Shown: one piece after another, positions 1 to 9,407 of the stretch
Numbering within the stretch: position 1 is the stretch's first letter
Layout of the letters: every line of letters starts with the position of its first letter
Assembly: GCF_028748145.1 (NCBI RefSeq)
Contig: NZ_CP118181.1
Coordinates: 379,433 to 443,432 of the forward strand
Length of the DNA: 64,000 bases
Direction: 5' to 3'
DNA from: Entomospira culicis
Lineage (GTDB): Bacteria > Spirochaetota > Spirochaetia > WRBN01
Made by a program: the position numbers and the translations under genes
Notes under the pieces: model-generated
What the model saw: the letters and a program-made list of their open reading frames with translations, nothing else
Told to the model about the DNA's origin: nothing
The model's database searches: none

Positions 1-614
1 AGTGAAGACGCAGCAATGGTACTCATGGTGAGGATAACGGGAATTAATGCTTCAAAAGATCTAGCTACACCGGTGGGTACGCCCTCACCCAGATAAATCT
101 TAAATATTTTTACTTTAGATAGAAAGATGAAGAGTTCACTGGCGAGGATGCTAATGACAATCGCACTAATCATTCCACCAGATCCCAACATATTAAAGGA
201 GATTAATCCATTGAGTTGCACGGTTTCATCGCCTATTGGAGTGGGTAGTGATAGTGGTAGAATCATCATAAACGATCCCAGCGCGACGACTGCGGTGGCA
301 ATTGGGTTAATAAATTGTCGATTTTTGGCAAGATTATAGGCAATTAAGATAGCAATACCCAATGCTGCCATATTAAGCGTACCATTATTAATGGCAGTGC
401 CCCACTCTTGTACGGTAGCAAGAATCTCTCCAGATAAGAATATCGGCAAGATAACATTATTTATTAAGACGGCTAGACCAGCTAAGATAAAGAGAGGCAT
501 CATTGTGACAAAGCCATCTTTCATCGAGCGTAGATGGATCTGCTCGCTAATTTTTGTTGAGACAAGAATAAATTTATGCAAAAATTTATTCTCCATTAAC
601 TGTTCACTACTCAT
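1..614 (-). CDS. PTS sugar transporter subunit IIC, cellobiose/chitobiose type (partial)
   Basis: This is the N-terminal ~204 residues of a PTS membrane permease; the rest lies beyond the left edge. EIIC proteins of the lactose/cellobiose/diacetylchitobiose family carry the sugar across the inner membrane while EIIA and EIIB phosphorylate it. The ATG at 614 opens a protein with an amphipathic N-terminus, then long hydrophobic helices (for example MMPLFILAGLAVLINN) and an ISFNMLGSGG stretch. I matched it to CelB-like EIIC by general character and by its neighbour. The ribosome site is AAAGGAG just upstream. The next gene, 75 bp upstream on the same strand, is a family 4 phospho-glycosidase, which would act on the 6-phospho-disaccharide the PTS delivers. 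Sugar specificity cannot be read from this fragment. Confidence 0.8.
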   Translation of the reverse strand, partial: MSSEQLMENKFLHKFILVSTKISEQIHLRSMKDGFVTMMPLFILAGLAVLINNVILPIFLSGEILATVQEWGTAINNGTLNMAALGIAILIAYNLAKNRQFINPIATAVVALGSFMMILPLSLPTPIGDETVQLNGLISFNMLGSGGMISAIVISILASELFIFLSKVKIFKIYLGEGVPTGVARSFEALIPVILTMSTIAASS

Positions 615-689
615 AAAAGACTCCTTTTAATGTAATGAGCGAGGATGTTTACTCTCCCCGCTCGCTGTATTATGATCTATGTTGTGTGG

Positions 690-2000
690 TTACTTTCTGA
701 CTTGCCATTTAGGAAGGTGTGCTTTATGCGCTTGAATCATTTCATTGAGGACTTGACGGGTAATCTCGCCTTTCTTCACGAGGGGATTGAGGGTTAAGGC
801 TTGGATGGCGGTGTCGTAGTTTCCACTGATTGCTGCTTCAATGGTGAGTCGCTCAAATGTCTTCATGATATGAAGTTCGGTTTGGGCGATGATAGGCAGG
901 GCAGTGGCCTTGAGGGGGATAGGTCCTGCATCGGTAATCATGGCGGAGGTCTCGATGGTTGCGTCATCGGGCAAGAAGGGGAGCGTGCCATTATTTTGGG
1001 TGTTGACGATCATAATTTGATGATTATTTGTATAAATCGCCTGAATTAAATCACAAGCGGCATCGCTGTAGTAGGTACCGCCTCGTTCTTCGAGTTCTTT
1101 TGGTTTTACGGCTAAGTCTGGATCTTCGTAGAGTTTAAAGAGTTTCTCCTCCACCTCTTTTACCTCTTGTCCACGGGTTTTTCCTTTACCACCGTCAAAT
1201 TTAGTGAGTTCCTCCTCCAACATTTGCTCCGTCATATAGTAATAACGATGATAGCTTACTGGCATCATCCCTAGATGTTGTACAAAGTTGACATCCCAAG
1301 GGATGTTTTTGACATTACGCACTTGCTCACTTTCGTTTGTGGTACGCACAAAATCGGCGAGCTTTTCTGGCAGAATATCATTTCCTTTGTAGTAAAGATG
1401 TCTTGCCCATAAATAGTGATTCATCCCCACGCAATGCAAGAGAAAATTACTATCGCCTAACATTTGTTCGGCTGTTTTTACTAAGTAGATAGGGACATTG
1501 CATAGACCCACACACTTAATTTTACTGAAACGTTGCACTGCTTCGGTTACCATGCTACTAGGATTAGTAAAGTTGATGAGCCAAGCATTCGGGCACAACT
1601 CTTCCATATCCTTGGCGATATCCAAGATAACTGGGATAGTGCGTAGCGCTTTCATGAAGCCACCAAAACCGTTGGTCTCTTGCCCAATCATCCCGTGCGA
1701 TAGTGGGATACGCTCATCGAGAATGCGGGCTTCCATTAGTCCCACCCGAAATTGTGTGGTAACAAAGCTAGCCCCCTTGAGCGCTTCGCGTCTGTTTAGC
1801 GTAAGATGAACTTTACAGTTGATTCCAGCTTTTTCTACCATGCGTTGCGCGAGTCTTCCTACTGTTTCAAGCTTTTTCTTGCCAGCCTCAATGTCTACAA
1901 GCCAAATTTCACTTACGGGTAAATTTTTATGGCGATTAATAAATCCTTCAATAATCTCTGGAGTGTAGCTTGAGCCTCCACCAATCGTTACAATTTTCAT
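690..2000 (-). CDS. celF: 6-phospho-beta-glucosidase, glycoside hydrolase family 4
   Basis: The 436-residue protein is full length for GH4. These enzymes hydrolyse 6-phospho-glycosides by an NAD+- and divalent-metal-dependent redox mechanism in the cytoplasm. The N-terminal nucleotide fold shows GGGSSYTP at 7-14. The metal-binding CNVP is at 167-170, followed by MNHYLW at 193-198, and FTNPS is at 144-148. The Cys and His ligands expected of the family are therefore present. The start at 2000 follows GGAAGG at good spacing. It lies upstream of the EIIC gene on the same strand and probably shares its promoter, giving a uptake-plus-cleavage unit for cellobiose- or chitobiose-like phospho-disaccharides. 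The exact linkage and sugar are inferred from family resemblance, so the symbol is provisional. Confidence 0.9.
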   Translation of the reverse strand: MKIVTIGGGSSYTPEIIEGFINRHKNLPVSEIWLVDIEAGKKKLETVGRLAQRMVEKAGINCKVHLTLNRREALKGASFVTTQFRVGLMEARILDERIPLSHGMIGQETNGFGGFMKALRTIPVILDIAKDMEELCPNAWLINFTNPSSMVTEAVQRFSKIKCVGLCNVPIYLVKTAEQMLGDSNFLLHCVGMNHYLWARHLYYKGNDILPEKLADFVRTTNESEQVRNVKNIPWDVNFVQHLGMMPVSYHRYYYMTEQMLEEELTKFDGGKGKTRGQEVKEVEEKLFKLYEDPDLAVKPKELEERGGTYYSDAACDLIQAIYTNNHQIMIVNTQNNGTLPFLPDDATIETSAMITDAGPIPLKATALPIIAQTELHIMKTFERLTIEAAISGNYDTAIQALTLNPLVKKGEITRQVLNEMIQAHKAHLPKWQVRK

Positions 2001-2063
2001 GGAAATCCTTCCTTTGTGAATTGATTTTTATTAAGCATGTATCAAACAATTCTTAATATAATT

Positions 2064-2092
2064 AGTATAACATGGTTTTATTCTGTTGTACA
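2064..2092 (-). promoter_or_regulatory. Promoter for the GH4/PTS unit
   Basis: On the minus strand TGTACA (2092-2087), a 17-bp spacer and TATACT (2069-2064) are seen. TG one base before the -10 box makes it an extended -10 promoter. It would give a leader of about 55 nt before the ATG at 2000. Confidence 0.55.
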
Positions 2093-2106
2093 CTAATTTT
2101 CTTATA

Positions 2107-2159
2107 ATTTTATTATAAAAATTTATAAGAAAAATATTTATAAGTTTTTATAATAAAAT
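2107..2159. repeat. Long AT-rich inverted repeat upstream of the GH4 gene
   Basis: Two 21-bp arms (2107-2127 and 2139-2159) are complementary with one mismatch and are separated by 11 bases. The element lies just upstream of the GH4 promoter in a 320-bp gene-free stretch that is otherwise featureless and very AT-rich. It could be an operator or a transcription barrier; which is not visible. Confidence 0.6.
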
Positions 2160-2264
2160 ATTGTATAAATATTTGTCTTTTAAAGTATTGTTTATTAACA
2201 ATGAATACTTTTAAATTGATATATTTTTAAGGGAAAATCAAGAATCACGAAGAGCTTGTTTCGG

Positions 2265-2293
2265 TTGACAAGAAGCGTAAACTATGGTAGCTT
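2265..2293 (+). promoter_or_regulatory. Possible promoter for the DNA methylase gene
   Basis: A perfect TTGACA (2265-2270) stands 17 bp before a weak TAGCTT (2288-2293). The start codon is at 2324 with GAGG at 2314-2317. The poor -10 box keeps confidence low. Confidence 0.35.
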
Positions 2294-2323
2294 GATAGAA
2301 GAATGTGATGCAAGAGGCAAGCG

Positions 2324-2944
2324 ATGTATCGGGTGGATAGGAATAATTTTTACAAAGAGCAAAAGAACGCCACGATATACACGCCCAAGGCGACGAGTGC
2401 TTTTCTCTTTGCGTTGCTCTCGCCCCACATTAAGAAGGATGGGTTGATTTTTGATCCGTGTGTGGGTGCCGGATCGTTGCTAGAGCCTTTTCACTCGGCG
2501 GGATATCGTGTGTTAGGGATCGACATTGAAGATCAGGGTTTTATTGATACGCAGGTGGTCAATTACTTGTCGCTCACGCCCGATTTTTTCTCCGAAAAAC
2601 CAGCACTTATCCTCATGAATCCGCCTTTTAATGTTGATGCAAAGACCAAGGCTTATATCAAAGAGCATTACTCTGGTCGTCCGTTGCTCCCCGAGATATG
2701 GCTACTCAAGGTGATAGAGCTCTTTGGTAAGGATATTCCAATTGTGATGTTTACTCCCTATGGCTTTCGCCTTAACCAGACCCAGACGAGCAAGCGTTGG
2801 CAACGTTTTTCCTCAGGGCATTTTCCAGAAATCACCAGCATTATTAGTCTCCCTAAGGATTTATTCGAGGGGATTCTCTTTCATAGTGAGATTTTAATCT
2901 TTAATCTGCCAAACCTCAAAGGGCACTATTTTTATCAGTTATAG
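2324..2944 (+). CDS. Solitary N6-adenine-type DNA methylase (class I SAM-dependent)
   Basis: The 206-residue protein has the SAM-binding motif DPCVGAGS at 44-51, an acidic residue after the second strand (GIDIED, 65-70) and the catalytic motif NPPF at 99-102. These mark an amino-methyltransferase acting on adenine or cytosine in DNA. The C-terminal LPKDLFEGILF...ILIFN stretch resembles the end of HsdM/Eco57I-type catalytic domains. It is short for such enzymes and no target-recognition domain is evident. No restriction endonuclease or specificity subunit lies nearby, so it is either an orphan regulatory methylase or a methylase of another substrate. The ATG at 2324 follows GAGG by six bases. 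Its stop codon overlaps the 3' end of the convergent decayed gene. Confidence 0.7.
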   Translation: MYRVDRNNFYKEQKNATIYTPKATSAFLFALLSPHIKKDGLIFDPCVGAGSLLEPFHSAGYRVLGIDIEDQGFIDTQVVNYLSLTPDFFSEKPALILMNPPFNVDAKTKAYIKEHYSGRPLLPEIWLLKVIELFGKDIPIVMFTPYGFRLNQTQTSKRWQRFSSGHFPEITSIISLPKDLFEGILFHSEILIFNLPNLKGHYFYQL

Positions 2945-3684
2945 AGAGCGATAATCTTTTTTAGAGACGGCTTCTTTGGCGCGTAAATAATGGTGGATAT
3001 GGATCATCATGTTTGTGGCATAGCTTGGGGTGGTCTGGGGATGGTTAAGAGAGGGTTGCGCTGATGCGAGCTGGTAGGTGATCTCAAAGTGAATCCAAAG
3101 TAGAGAGTTCTCCTCCTCTATGCGATATCCTTCAACCCTAAAGCCTGTGAACGATAGGCTTTAGGGTTGAGTAGGGTCTGTTTCAGCGCTAGTTCGCTCT
3201 CTTTTATGCGTGTATGCAAGATGAAGGGAATTTTAATAGGCCATAACTTATTGCCAAATTTATCGAAGGCAATGGCGTTGGTGTAGTGAAATTCCGGATG
3301 ATTAAGGTAATCAATGAGTTTAGCGGTGCGTTTAATCTCTCGGTAGACGCTATGGAGGTAGATTTTTTCTTCTATTCTACGAAGAGGACGGGCGCGATCG
3401 GTTGTTAGTCTATACTCCATGCGTGCAATGTTTAGCGCGAATTGTTTGCTGATTTTGGTAAAGGTAAAGGCGATTCCAGCAAGGATAACGCCTAGGAGAA
3501 GCAGGGTGGGGATTGTAAGTAACATCCGAAGTGCGACGAAACCGAGGAAGCATCCACCTAAGAAGATGGTATGTGTGTATGGGTAGTATCGTTGACGCAT
3601 TGCGCGAGCAAGCTTCTTTTTTCCTATCTTTTTATAGATATTACGGGCTTTTAAGGTATCGTCGTGCATGGGGTAGACTTTTAT
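2939..3684 (-). pseudogene. Frameshifted paralogue of the adjacent membrane protein (possible ATA start)
   Basis: This is a duplicate of the gene at 3681-4421. Both share KARN.YKKIGKKK at the N-terminus, two membrane helices and YxEIKR.AKLIDYL. In the frame of the internal ATG at 3669, reading ends at 3118. The lost C-terminal part continues in another frame down to a TAA at 2939-2941 (YRIEEENSLLWIHFEITYQ, ending in IHHYLRAKEAV), matching the paralogue's NVHHYLRAKEYL. A shift near 3146-3156 therefore splits the gene, inside a 13-bp hairpin. The codon matching the paralogue's ATG is ATA (3684-3682), placed six bases after AAGGAGG and overlapping the upstream stop as ATAA. Either it is decaying, or it uses rare signals. 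A sequencing error could also explain the shift. Confidence 0.75.
3134..3168. repeat. 13-bp perfect inverted repeat at the frameshift site
   Basis: AACCCTAAAGCCT (3134-3146) and its exact complement (3156-3168) flank a 9-base loop. The hairpin lies inside the decayed gene just where its reading frame is lost. No T-tract follows on either strand, so it is not a classical terminator. Confidence 0.7.
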
Positions 3685-4421
3685 CGGGTGCCTCCTTGCA
3701 GATACTCTTTAGCGCGTAAGTAGTGATGGACGTTGACGGTGAAGCTGGTATGATAGCTATGGGTTGGCTGTAGGGCATCTTTGGGATGGAAGATGGTAAA
3801 GAGCTGGGTCTGGTAGTTAATTTGAAAATCAATGGTTAAGCACGCCTCTTCGTCGTTGATGTGGCAGTGGGTAAAGAGAAATTCTCGGGGATAGTAGGGC
3901 GTTACCTCGGGTAGCGTCTGCTTAAGTGCTTTTTCAGCTTGATCGATGTAGCTGTGAAGTGCGTGGGGAATTTTTCTTCGCCAGACTTTGCCATGCTTGT
4001 CTGATGCGGCGGCGTTGGTGTAGTGTGCCTCGGGCTGGTGTAGATAATCGATGAGTTTAGCGCTGCGTTTAATTTCTTGATAAACGCCATAGAGGTAGAG
4101 CTTCTCTTCTATCGTATTAAGACGAAGGGAGCGCTCGGCTTCTAGTTTGGCATCAAGGCGCGCGACGCGTCGTGATAATGCTTCGCTTAGGATTTTAAAG
4201 ATCAAAAGAATAATAGCGCCAATAAATAGCCAGAGGAACATGCTGATTCGGCTAAAGAAGGAGGAGAGAAGGGCGGCAATTGCAAATATCGTGATAGAGA
4301 AAAAGATTTTATATGCAGGCTGATGTCTTTGGTTTATCGCGTGACAAATCTTCTTTTTACCGATCTTTTTGTAGAGATTACGGGCTTTTAAGGCATCGTC
4401 GTGCATGGGGTAGACTTTCAT
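3681..4421 (-). CDS. Hypothetical membrane protein with two N-terminal helices
   Basis: I do not recognise this 246-residue protein. It begins with a basic segment (KARNLYKKIGKKK), then two hydrophobic helices at about 39-57 and 60-77, then a charged, partly helical domain of about 165 residues ending in VHHYLRAKEYL. The first in-frame ATG (4421) is used here. A second ATG five codons on has no ribosome site of its own. A degenerate copy follows directly, and the two overlap at the stop codon (TAA at 3681-3683), so they arose by tandem duplication and were probably cotranscribed. The last codons of this gene contain the AAGGAGG that would serve the copy. No function can be assigned. Confidence 0.75.
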   Translation of the reverse strand: MKVYPMHDDALKARNLYKKIGKKKICHAINQRHQPAYKIFFSITIFAIAALLSSFFSRISMFLWLFIGAIILLIFKILSEALSRRVARLDAKLEAERSLRLNTIEEKLYLYGVYQEIKRSAKLIDYLHQPEAHYTNAAASDKHGKVWRRKIPHALHSYIDQAEKALKQTLPEVTPYYPREFLFTHCHINDEEACLTIDFQINYQTQLFTIFHPKDALQPTHSYHTSFTVNVHHYLRAKEYLQGGTR

Positions 4422-4488
4422 GGGTAGTTTTCTCTTTTATTGTCGATGAGGAGCGCCCACGCATGCAAGATGGTGGGCTGATGGCAGG

Positions 4489-5115
4489 TTAGTTGAGCGT
4501 GTAGCTCAAGGTTTTGATGGTTTGAATGTAGTGGGTGCGTGCCTGCTCCGAGCTAGAAGAGCGGATGATAAAAAGCACTTTAATGGCATCGCCACTCTTG
4601 GCTTGTTCGAGACCTGCACTCTTGAGGGTGGCATTGAGCGCCTTAATGTCGGAGTCGTTGATGCTCCACTGGTCAAAGTTGTTTGACCCGTTGGCGCGGT
4701 GCATGTTGAGGAGGATCTCGTTAGGCTCCTCCTCGGATGCCTCTGCAATTTGTCGGCTTACTTGTCCTGTCGCGTAATCAACAATAAACGTGTCGGTATC
4801 ATTACGATAGGAGATGACGCGTCTGGCAGCCTTGAAGATAAAGATGCCTTGATCCCGTAAGGATTGCTCGAAGGCAGGGATGGTGTCATCAAAGTTGCCC
4901 TGTGGAATCGAAGCATTAGCAGATGCTGGCGCCTGTATTGCATAGTAAAGCACACCGTAATTCACGTCGTTGTTGGGGCGCTGATGGGTGGATGCTTCGG
5001 TGGACTGGGTGGAGCTGGGGGTGGTGTTGCTATCGCTATCCTCTTTTTCTTTAGGAGAGGAGGCGCATCCTGCTACGAGCAACAGAATCGAAAAAATGAT
5101 GAATTTGTTAGGCAT
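4489..5115 (-). CDS. Putative lipoprotein, unknown function
   Basis: The 208-residue protein starts with a lipoprotein signal, hydrophobic residues 5-15 then a lipobox VAGC with Cys17 as the predicted lipid-modified residue. A low-complexity Ser/Thr/Asp/Glu linker of about 30 residues follows, typical of surface or periplasmic lipoproteins. The folded part (about 50-208) contains YGVLYYAIQAP and a DSDIKALNATLKSAG segment that I cannot place in a family. ATG at 5115 follows AGGAA at suitable spacing, and a strong promoter lies just upstream. It precedes the paralogous membrane-protein pair on the same strand. Confidence 0.75.
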   Translation of the reverse strand: MPNKFIIFSILLLVAGCASSPKEKEDSDSNTTPSSTQSTEASTHQRPNNDVNYGVLYYAIQAPASANASIPQGNFDDTIPAFEQSLRDQGIFIFKAARRVISYRNDTDTFIVDYATGQVSRQIAEASEEEPNEILLNMHRANGSNNFDQWSINDSDIKALNATLKSAGLEQAKSGDAIKVLFIIRSSSSEQARTHYIQTIKTLSYTLN

Positions 5116-5151
5116 AACGGTTTCCTTTTCTCATAAGTTTGTATAAATATC

Positions 5152-5180
5152 ATCATATCGTAAGGATAAAAAATAGTCAA
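5152..5180 (-). promoter_or_regulatory. Sigma-70-type promoter for the lipoprotein gene
   Basis: On the minus strand TTGACT (5180-5175), a 17-bp spacer and TATGAT (5157-5152) are seen, 37 bp before the ATG at 5115. Confidence 0.75.
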
Positions 5181-5225
5181 CGCTTAGTCGAGAACGGGGT
5201 AAAATGTCTATATCCAGTCATTTTA

Positions 5226-5254
5226 TTGACAGTGCGAAGAGTATTGTTTACAAT
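5226..5254 (+). promoter_or_regulatory. Sigma-70-type promoter for the 5.3-6.5 kb membrane-protein pair
   Basis: TTGACA (5226-5231), 17 bp, TACAAT (5249-5254). A GAGGAGGG ribosome site and ATG at 5291 follow. Confidence 0.85.
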
Positions 5255-5290
5255 AAAAAGTATTCTTAAGATAGACAAGAGGAGGGATGC

Positions 5291-5866
5291 ATGCGTATAA
5301 AAAAGGAATTTGCTTGGTTAGGTGCAGTGCCTTTCCATCTGTTGGTAATGCTGGGGAGTGGCATGCTCTTGTTTGTGGGCATCAGTATGCTTCCTTGGGC
5401 ATGGATAGCGTGGCTAAGTTTGCAGATATCCCACATTACGAGACTCTATGAGGAGTATAATCTTGACCGTTGGCGTAGCCTCTTACCGATTGTACTCTGG
5501 ATGGGTGGGTGGCTATTGCTACGCCTCAAGCGCATTATCTCGGCTAACGCCTTAGGGCAAGCGATACCAAAAAAGAAGCACGATGAGGATGATTATAATA
5601 CGGTGCTGGTGGTGATTGCCTTGATTTTTTTCTTGATCATCGTGGGGTTGATCGTCTCTTTGGTGAAGAAGCAGTGGGCGAGATTAGTCCACTACCTGTT
5701 GGCGCAGGCATGGCTGGCGCATTATACGGAGCAGTCGCTTTTGCATATGATGGTCGTCTCGTTAATCGGGGCTCTGATCTTGACGCGCTTCTTTAGCGAT
5801 CAGCGAGATCGACACAACAAAGAGCGCGCCGAAGCTCATCACTTTGGTGAGATCAAAAGTAAATAG
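5291..5866 (+). CDS. Hypothetical integral membrane protein
   Basis: The 191-residue protein is not recognised. It has hydrophobic helices at about 10-30 and 33-48, one near 60-76 (LLPIVLWMGGWLLL), a strong one near 103-123 (VLVVIALIFFLIIVGLIVSL) and another near 150-165. A charged loop with KKKHDEDD sits before the fourth and the tail is rich in Arg, Glu and His. ATG at 5291 is preceded by GAGGAGGG; an earlier out-of-frame ATG at 5287 is ignored. It is the first gene of a two-gene unit with the next membrane protein, 14 bp downstream, under a near-consensus promoter. No motif suggests a transported substrate or enzymatic role. Confidence 0.7.
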   Translation: MRIKKEFAWLGAVPFHLLVMLGSGMLLFVGISMLPWAWIAWLSLQISHITRLYEEYNLDRWRSLLPIVLWMGGWLLLRLKRIISANALGQAIPKKKHDEDDYNTVLVVIALIFFLIIVGLIVSLVKKQWARLVHYLLAQAWLAHYTEQSLLHMMVVSLIGALILTRFFSDQRDRHNKERAEAHHFGEIKSK

Positions 5867-5880
5867 ATAAGGAGTTTAAT

Positions 5881-6483
5881 ATGATAAAAAAGATGATGCT
5901 ATGGTTGCTGCTTGCTCTCTCTGTGGTGGGGTTGATGGTCGTGACTATTGCTCAGCCAAATGTGGGCTGGGGTGGTTTTGGGTTTGTTTTGCGCGAGATG
6001 ATTCTCCCAAATTTTATCATTATCCTGCCTTTAACGCTAACCATGCGCTACTATCGCCATAGCCAGCGAATGAGCAAGCGCTACTTTACCAGCATACTTA
6101 ATAGGGTGGTGTGGATAGTGGCAGTCCTAACGTTTATTCCAGTATTCCTAAAGATGGCGAATGTTATTCCTTCTTTCTTGAATGGGGTGGTTGATTACTT
6201 TTTTCCTGTTAAGCCTTTATCAAGGAATCCACGTTCGTATACTTTCTTGGGTATAAACATTCAGACTTGGATATGGATGATAAGCGCGACGCTAGCGAGC
6301 GTGCTCTTGTCGCTTGGCTTTAGTATAACACAAAGACGGCTCCCGGCCAGCAAGGTAAACAAAGGAGTTATGATCCGCACCAAGGCGATACGCTGGTTTT
6401 ATGTGGTACTAGAGTTGCTACTTTGGCGCTGGTTTATTGTGTTTGTGGTGTTGATATCGTGGGTTTTAAATAATTTACCATAG
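5881..6483 (+). CDS. Hypothetical integral membrane protein
   Basis: The 200-residue protein starts with a hydrophobic segment (residues 6-24) and has further helices near 40-55, 72-90, 125-147 and 168-195. Basic loops (RYYRHSQRMSKRY) separate them. It is not recognised and shows no clear similarity to the upstream gene, although the two form one transcription unit (AAGGAG ribosome site six bases before ATG 5881). No terminator hairpin is evident after it, so transcription may continue toward the rRNA promoter. Confidence 0.65.
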   Translation: MIKKMMLWLLLALSVVGLMVVTIAQPNVGWGGFGFVLREMILPNFIIILPLTLTMRYYRHSQRMSKRYFTSILNRVVWIVAVLTFIPVFLKMANVIPSFLNGVVDYFFPVKPLSRNPRSYTFLGINIQTWIWMISATLASVLLSLGFSITQRRLPASKVNKGVMIRTKAIRWFYVVLELLLWRWFIVFVVLISWVLNNLP

Positions 6484-6607
6484 CTTGACATGGTCTTATG
6501 CGAAATTTATCGTACCGATATGAAATATTTTTTCAATTTTAAGTTGTTTGTTATCATAGAGTTATGGATTTTTTGAAATATTTTTTCACTTTTTTCGAGA
6601 AAATGGG

Positions 6608-6636
6608 TTGACAAAAGTTAGGCGATGGGTTATAGT
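6608..6636 (+). promoter_or_regulatory. rRNA promoter upstream of 16S
   Basis: TTGACA (6608-6613), 17 bp, TATAGT (6631-6636). It lies about 210 bp before mature 16S in a 365-bp gene-free stretch. The rest of that stretch is the rRNA leader, which contains the processing-stem strand at 6750-6791. Confidence 0.85.
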
Positions 6637-6749
6637 AATGGAGGATGAAGCGAGCAAGAGTGGTTGAAAGAAACATGAGTTTGCCAGTCCAAAGTAACGA
6701 AGATGATGAGAAGAGTCTTGAGTGCTTTGTTTATGAATAGGGAAGGGAG

Positions 6750-6791
6750 AGAGATACGCTTGGGTTTGAAGTCAAGAAGTTGAGTTTAAAG
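6750..6791 (+). other. 16S leader half of the pre-rRNA processing stem
   Basis: AGAGATACGCTTG (6750-6762) is the exact complement of 8449-8461 downstream of 16S. GAAGTC (6769-6773) and AGTTTAAAG (6783-6791) likewise pair with the trailer (8423-8431). The long leader/trailer duplex is the kind cut by RNase III in bacterial pre-16S rRNA. Confidence 0.75.
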
Positions 6792-6848
6792 AATAAATTG
6801 TTAATGATAATTGAAAAAGACTTTGGAGCAATCCAGAGTTCATAAATC

Positions 6849-8388
<1,540 letters not shown>

Positions 8389-8422
8389 AGAAAGGTAATA
8401 GTAGATGTAGTACACATCTAAA

Positions 8423-8461
8423 CTTTAAACTAGACCAATGACTTCACTCAAGCGTATCTCT
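8423..8461 (+). other. 16S trailer half of the pre-rRNA processing stem
   Basis: CTTTAAACT (8423-8431), GACTTC and CAAGCGTATCTCT (8449-8461) are complementary in order to the leader strand at 6750-6791. A small local hairpin (TAGATGT/ACATCTA, near 8402-8420) lies between mature 16S and this strand. Confidence 0.75.
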
Positions 8462-8503
8462 TTCCTTTTCTTTTTATATTTCCCTATATTAAAGGGTTAT
8501 ATT

Positions 8504-8530
8504 AAAAAGACTCAAAATGAGTCTTTTTTT
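8504..8530 (+). terminator. Rho-independent terminator of the 16S unit
   Basis: AAAAAGACTC (8504-8513) pairs with GAGTCTTTTT across a 5-base loop, and a run of seven T follows. It ends the rRNA transcript with no further RNA gene in it. Confidence 0.85.
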
Positions 8531-8589
8531 ATTTATAAGCCCTATTTTTTAGAATAAAACTTCTTTTTTAAAATAAATCATGATTAAAA

Positions 8590-9375
8590 TTAAAAAACTA
8601 CACGGTTAATATGGGTGGCTTTCCCCGCTTCACTCTCAATAAGGACGCCATAGAGAATATTATGCGTACTCTCTTGTATTTCCTCGGCACGTCCAGGAAT
8701 TTGGGAAATAGCTCTTCGCAGAGATGCCGAAATTTCCCCACCAATGATACTTGGAGTTGCGCCTACCATGCCTAAATCGCTGATGTAGGCAGTTTTTTGG
8801 GGTAGAATTTTTTCATCCATCGTGGGCGTATGCGTATGAGTTCCAACCAGTGCAGTAATTTTCCCATCGAAAGCGAGTGCGATAGTCTCTTTTTCACTGA
8901 CTAACTCGGCATGAAAATCGACAAAAATTGATTCTACATGTTCTTTATGGAAGATTTTTAGGAGTTTTTGCATCGTTTCTATGGGCGCATCAATGATGTG
9001 TGGCATAAGTTGTCGGCCTTGTAGATTGACTACGGCGATTTTTTTGTGCTTTTTTTCAAGAATAAGATAACCGCTACCAGGCGATGGCGAAGGGTAGTTG
9101 TGTGGGCGTAAAAGGCGAGATTCGTGTTGCCAGTAGTGAGTTAAGAGCGATTCATGTTGCCAAATATGGTTACCACTGGTGATAACATCGACGCCTTGTT
9201 GGAGCATGAGATCAGCTTCTTCGGGAAGAATGCCAAATCCTTTATTGGTGTTTTCACCGTTGACGATGATGAGGTCGGGCTGATAGATTTTTTTGAGTTT
9301 GGGTAAAGAGAAGAAGAGGTGGCGCAAGCCAGATTGCCCAACAATATCGCCAATCATGAGGGTTTTTAGGGACAT
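8590..9375 (-). CDS. ymdB: YmdB-family metallophosphoesterase
   Basis: The 261-residue protein belongs to the TIGR00282/YmdB family, cytoplasmic metal-dependent phosphodiesterases that act on 2',3'-cyclic nucleotides and affect RNase Y-linked and biofilm phenotypes in Bacillus. Metal-binding motifs are visible in order: IGDIVGQSG near the start, VNGENTNKG, TSGNHIWQ, VDFHAE and GTHTHTPT. The start is at 9375 because AAAGGAG lies six bases upstream; an in-frame ATG at 9393 would sit before that ribosome site. It follows the RNase Y gene on the same strand, the usual pairing in Firmicutes and others, but a strong hairpin terminator separates them, so expression may be uncoupled or partly read-through. 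Confidence 0.92.
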   Translation of the reverse strand: MSLKTLMIGDIVGQSGLRHLFFSLPKLKKIYQPDLIIVNGENTNKGFGILPEEADLMLQQGVDVITSGNHIWQHESLLTHYWQHESRLLRPHNYPSPSPGSGYLILEKKHKKIAVVNLQGRQLMPHIIDAPIETMQKLLKIFHKEHVESIFVDFHAELVSEKETIALAFDGKITALVGTHTHTPTMDEKILPQKTAYISDLGMVGATPSIIGGEISASLRRAISQIPGRAEEIQESTHNILYGVLIESEAGKATHINRVVF

Positions 9376-9407
9376 AATGTACTCCTTTAGCATTTGTTAT
9401 AAAGCAT

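Noticed and set aside
2256-2447. Plus-strand ORF overlapping the methylase start
   Set aside because: It has no ribosome site, encodes no recognisable motif and overlaps the better-supported methylase frame.
4455-4478. Terminator after the lipoprotein gene
   Set aside because: GCCCAC/GTGGGC can pair but the stem is short and no T-tract follows on the minus strand.
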